A stretch of DNA of 64,000 bases from JAWKIW01 sp041394145 (GTDB lineage: Bacteria; Actinomycetota; Acidimicrobiia; Acidimicrobiales; Acidimicrobilacustridaceae), in contig JAWKIW010000008.1 of assembly GCA_041394145.1 (NCBI GenBank), positions 62,001-126,000 of the forward strand, given 5' to 3'. Below, in pieces: positions 63,637 through 64,000 of the stretch (the first letter of the stretch is position 1; every line of letters begins with the position of its first letter). The notes beneath the pieces were generated by a model. That model did no database searches and was not told where the DNA came from. It saw nothing but the letters and a program-made list of their open reading frames with translations. Made by a program: the position numbers and the translations under genes.

Positions 63637-64000
63637 TCAGTGACGGCGCTTGGCCGCCTTGGCACGGATGAGGGCGCGGTCGGCCTCGGCGACGGTGTCC
63701 TCGCCCACCACCCCGTCGGTGTGCGCGTGGCCGACGGTGATCCCCACCGAGATCGGACCCTCGTCGGTGACGAACGGCGCGGCCATGCTGTCCTCGATGG
63801 CGGCCGCCACGCGCGTCCCGTCACCGGGACACGCGCCAGGGATCAGGACGACGAACTCGTCGCCGCCCGTGCGGGCGAGCAACGTCTCCGCCCCGGCGAC
63901 CTCCCGGAGGCGCGTCGCGACCTCCCGCAGCACGGCATCGCCGACGTTGTGCCCGTACGTGTCGTTGACCGGCTTGAACTCGTCGAGGTCGCAGAACAGC
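63637..64000 (-). CDS. GGDEF diguanylate cyclase, 5' part outside window
   Basis: C-terminal part of a GGDEF domain: LFCDLDEFKPVNDTYGHNVG at the window end, then LLARTGGDEFVVLIPG and GPISVGITVGHAHTD, AEADRALIRAKAAKRRH to the stop at 63637. The GGDEF motif is intact. The RxxD inhibitory site (five residues upstream) reads AGAE, so this cyclase probably lacks product inhibition. Its N-terminal sensory part is cut off by the window edge. Confidence 0.85.
   Translation of the reverse strand, partial: LFCDLDEFKPVNDTYGHNVGDAVLREVATRLREVAGAETLLARTGGDEFVVLIPGACPGDGTRVAAAIEDSMAAPFVTDEGPISVGITVGHAHTDGVVGEDTVAEADRALIRAKAAKRRH

Overview
The window is uniformly GC-rich (roughly 70% or more), with dense genes, many GTG starts and 4-bp start/stop overlaps. 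Two F420-type nitroreductases, a DUF222/HNH gene, a DUF2510 protein and an ECF sigma factor with a DGPF (YCII) partner all point to Actinomycetota. The class cannot be fixed from sequence alone; an Acidimicrobiia-type soil or freshwater bacterium is my best guess. There are no rRNA or tRNA genes, insertion sequences, CRISPR arrays or phage genes, so this reads as ordinary chromosome.

Layout. 1-5.4 kb: tail of a biosynthetic cluster (AMP-forming acyl ligase cut by the window edge, two SDRs, a CysE-like acetyltransferase, an F420-type nitroreductase, and a DegT-family sugar enzyme with His in place of the PLP lysine). 5.6-11.3 kb: one (or two) giant secreted multidomain protein(s), read only by switching frame many times. 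11.4-20 kb: a second nitroreductase, a LuxR regulator, a repeat-rich lipoprotein, TfoX-N and DUF2510 proteins, an ECF sigma/YCII pair, a PhnD-like binding protein and a secreted glycosidase. 20-27 kb: divergent arsR/arsI, then cydABDC for cytochrome bd oxidase and its thiol exporter. 27-36 kb: secreted or lipoprotein hydrolases, an OafA-type acyltransferase, a TetR-controlled diiron-like protein and a membrane-anchored metzincin. 36-42.6 kb: FtsX/ATPase exporter divergent from a histidine kinase, response regulator and DUF4097 protein, a typical envelope-sensing module. 42.6-46.7 kb: hemerythrin-SRPBCC fusion with its TetR, a diguanylate cyclase and a DoxX-like membrane protein. 46.8-52.0 kb: a six-gene translationally coupled operon (membrane protein, epimerase, DUF2064 and GT2 glycosyltransferases, AhpD-like protein, radical SAM enzyme). 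52.2-64 kb: a Tat-exported protein, a GH5 glycosidase, a sulfotransferase-fold protein, an ABC/FtsX/P-type ATPase operon, an Asp-nucleophile hydrolase, a DUF222-HNH gene and a partial diguanylate cyclase.

Data quality matters. At least fourteen genes contain one or more places where recognisable homology jumps reading frame. Several sit at short C or G runs, so many are probably consensus indels rather than real mutations; the 5.6-11.3 kb gene is the extreme case. For broken genes I give the span that homology supports.

The most interesting observations are the six-gene coupled operon pairing glycosyltransferases with an AhpD-like protein and a radical SAM enzyme; the identical C-terminal TPAFTG tail on two unrelated secreted glycosidases 35 kb apart; a lipoprotein with six DGNSNTIGIGE-type repeats; a 127-residue module shared by the giant protein and a Tat-exported protein; and the His-for-Lys dehydratase.
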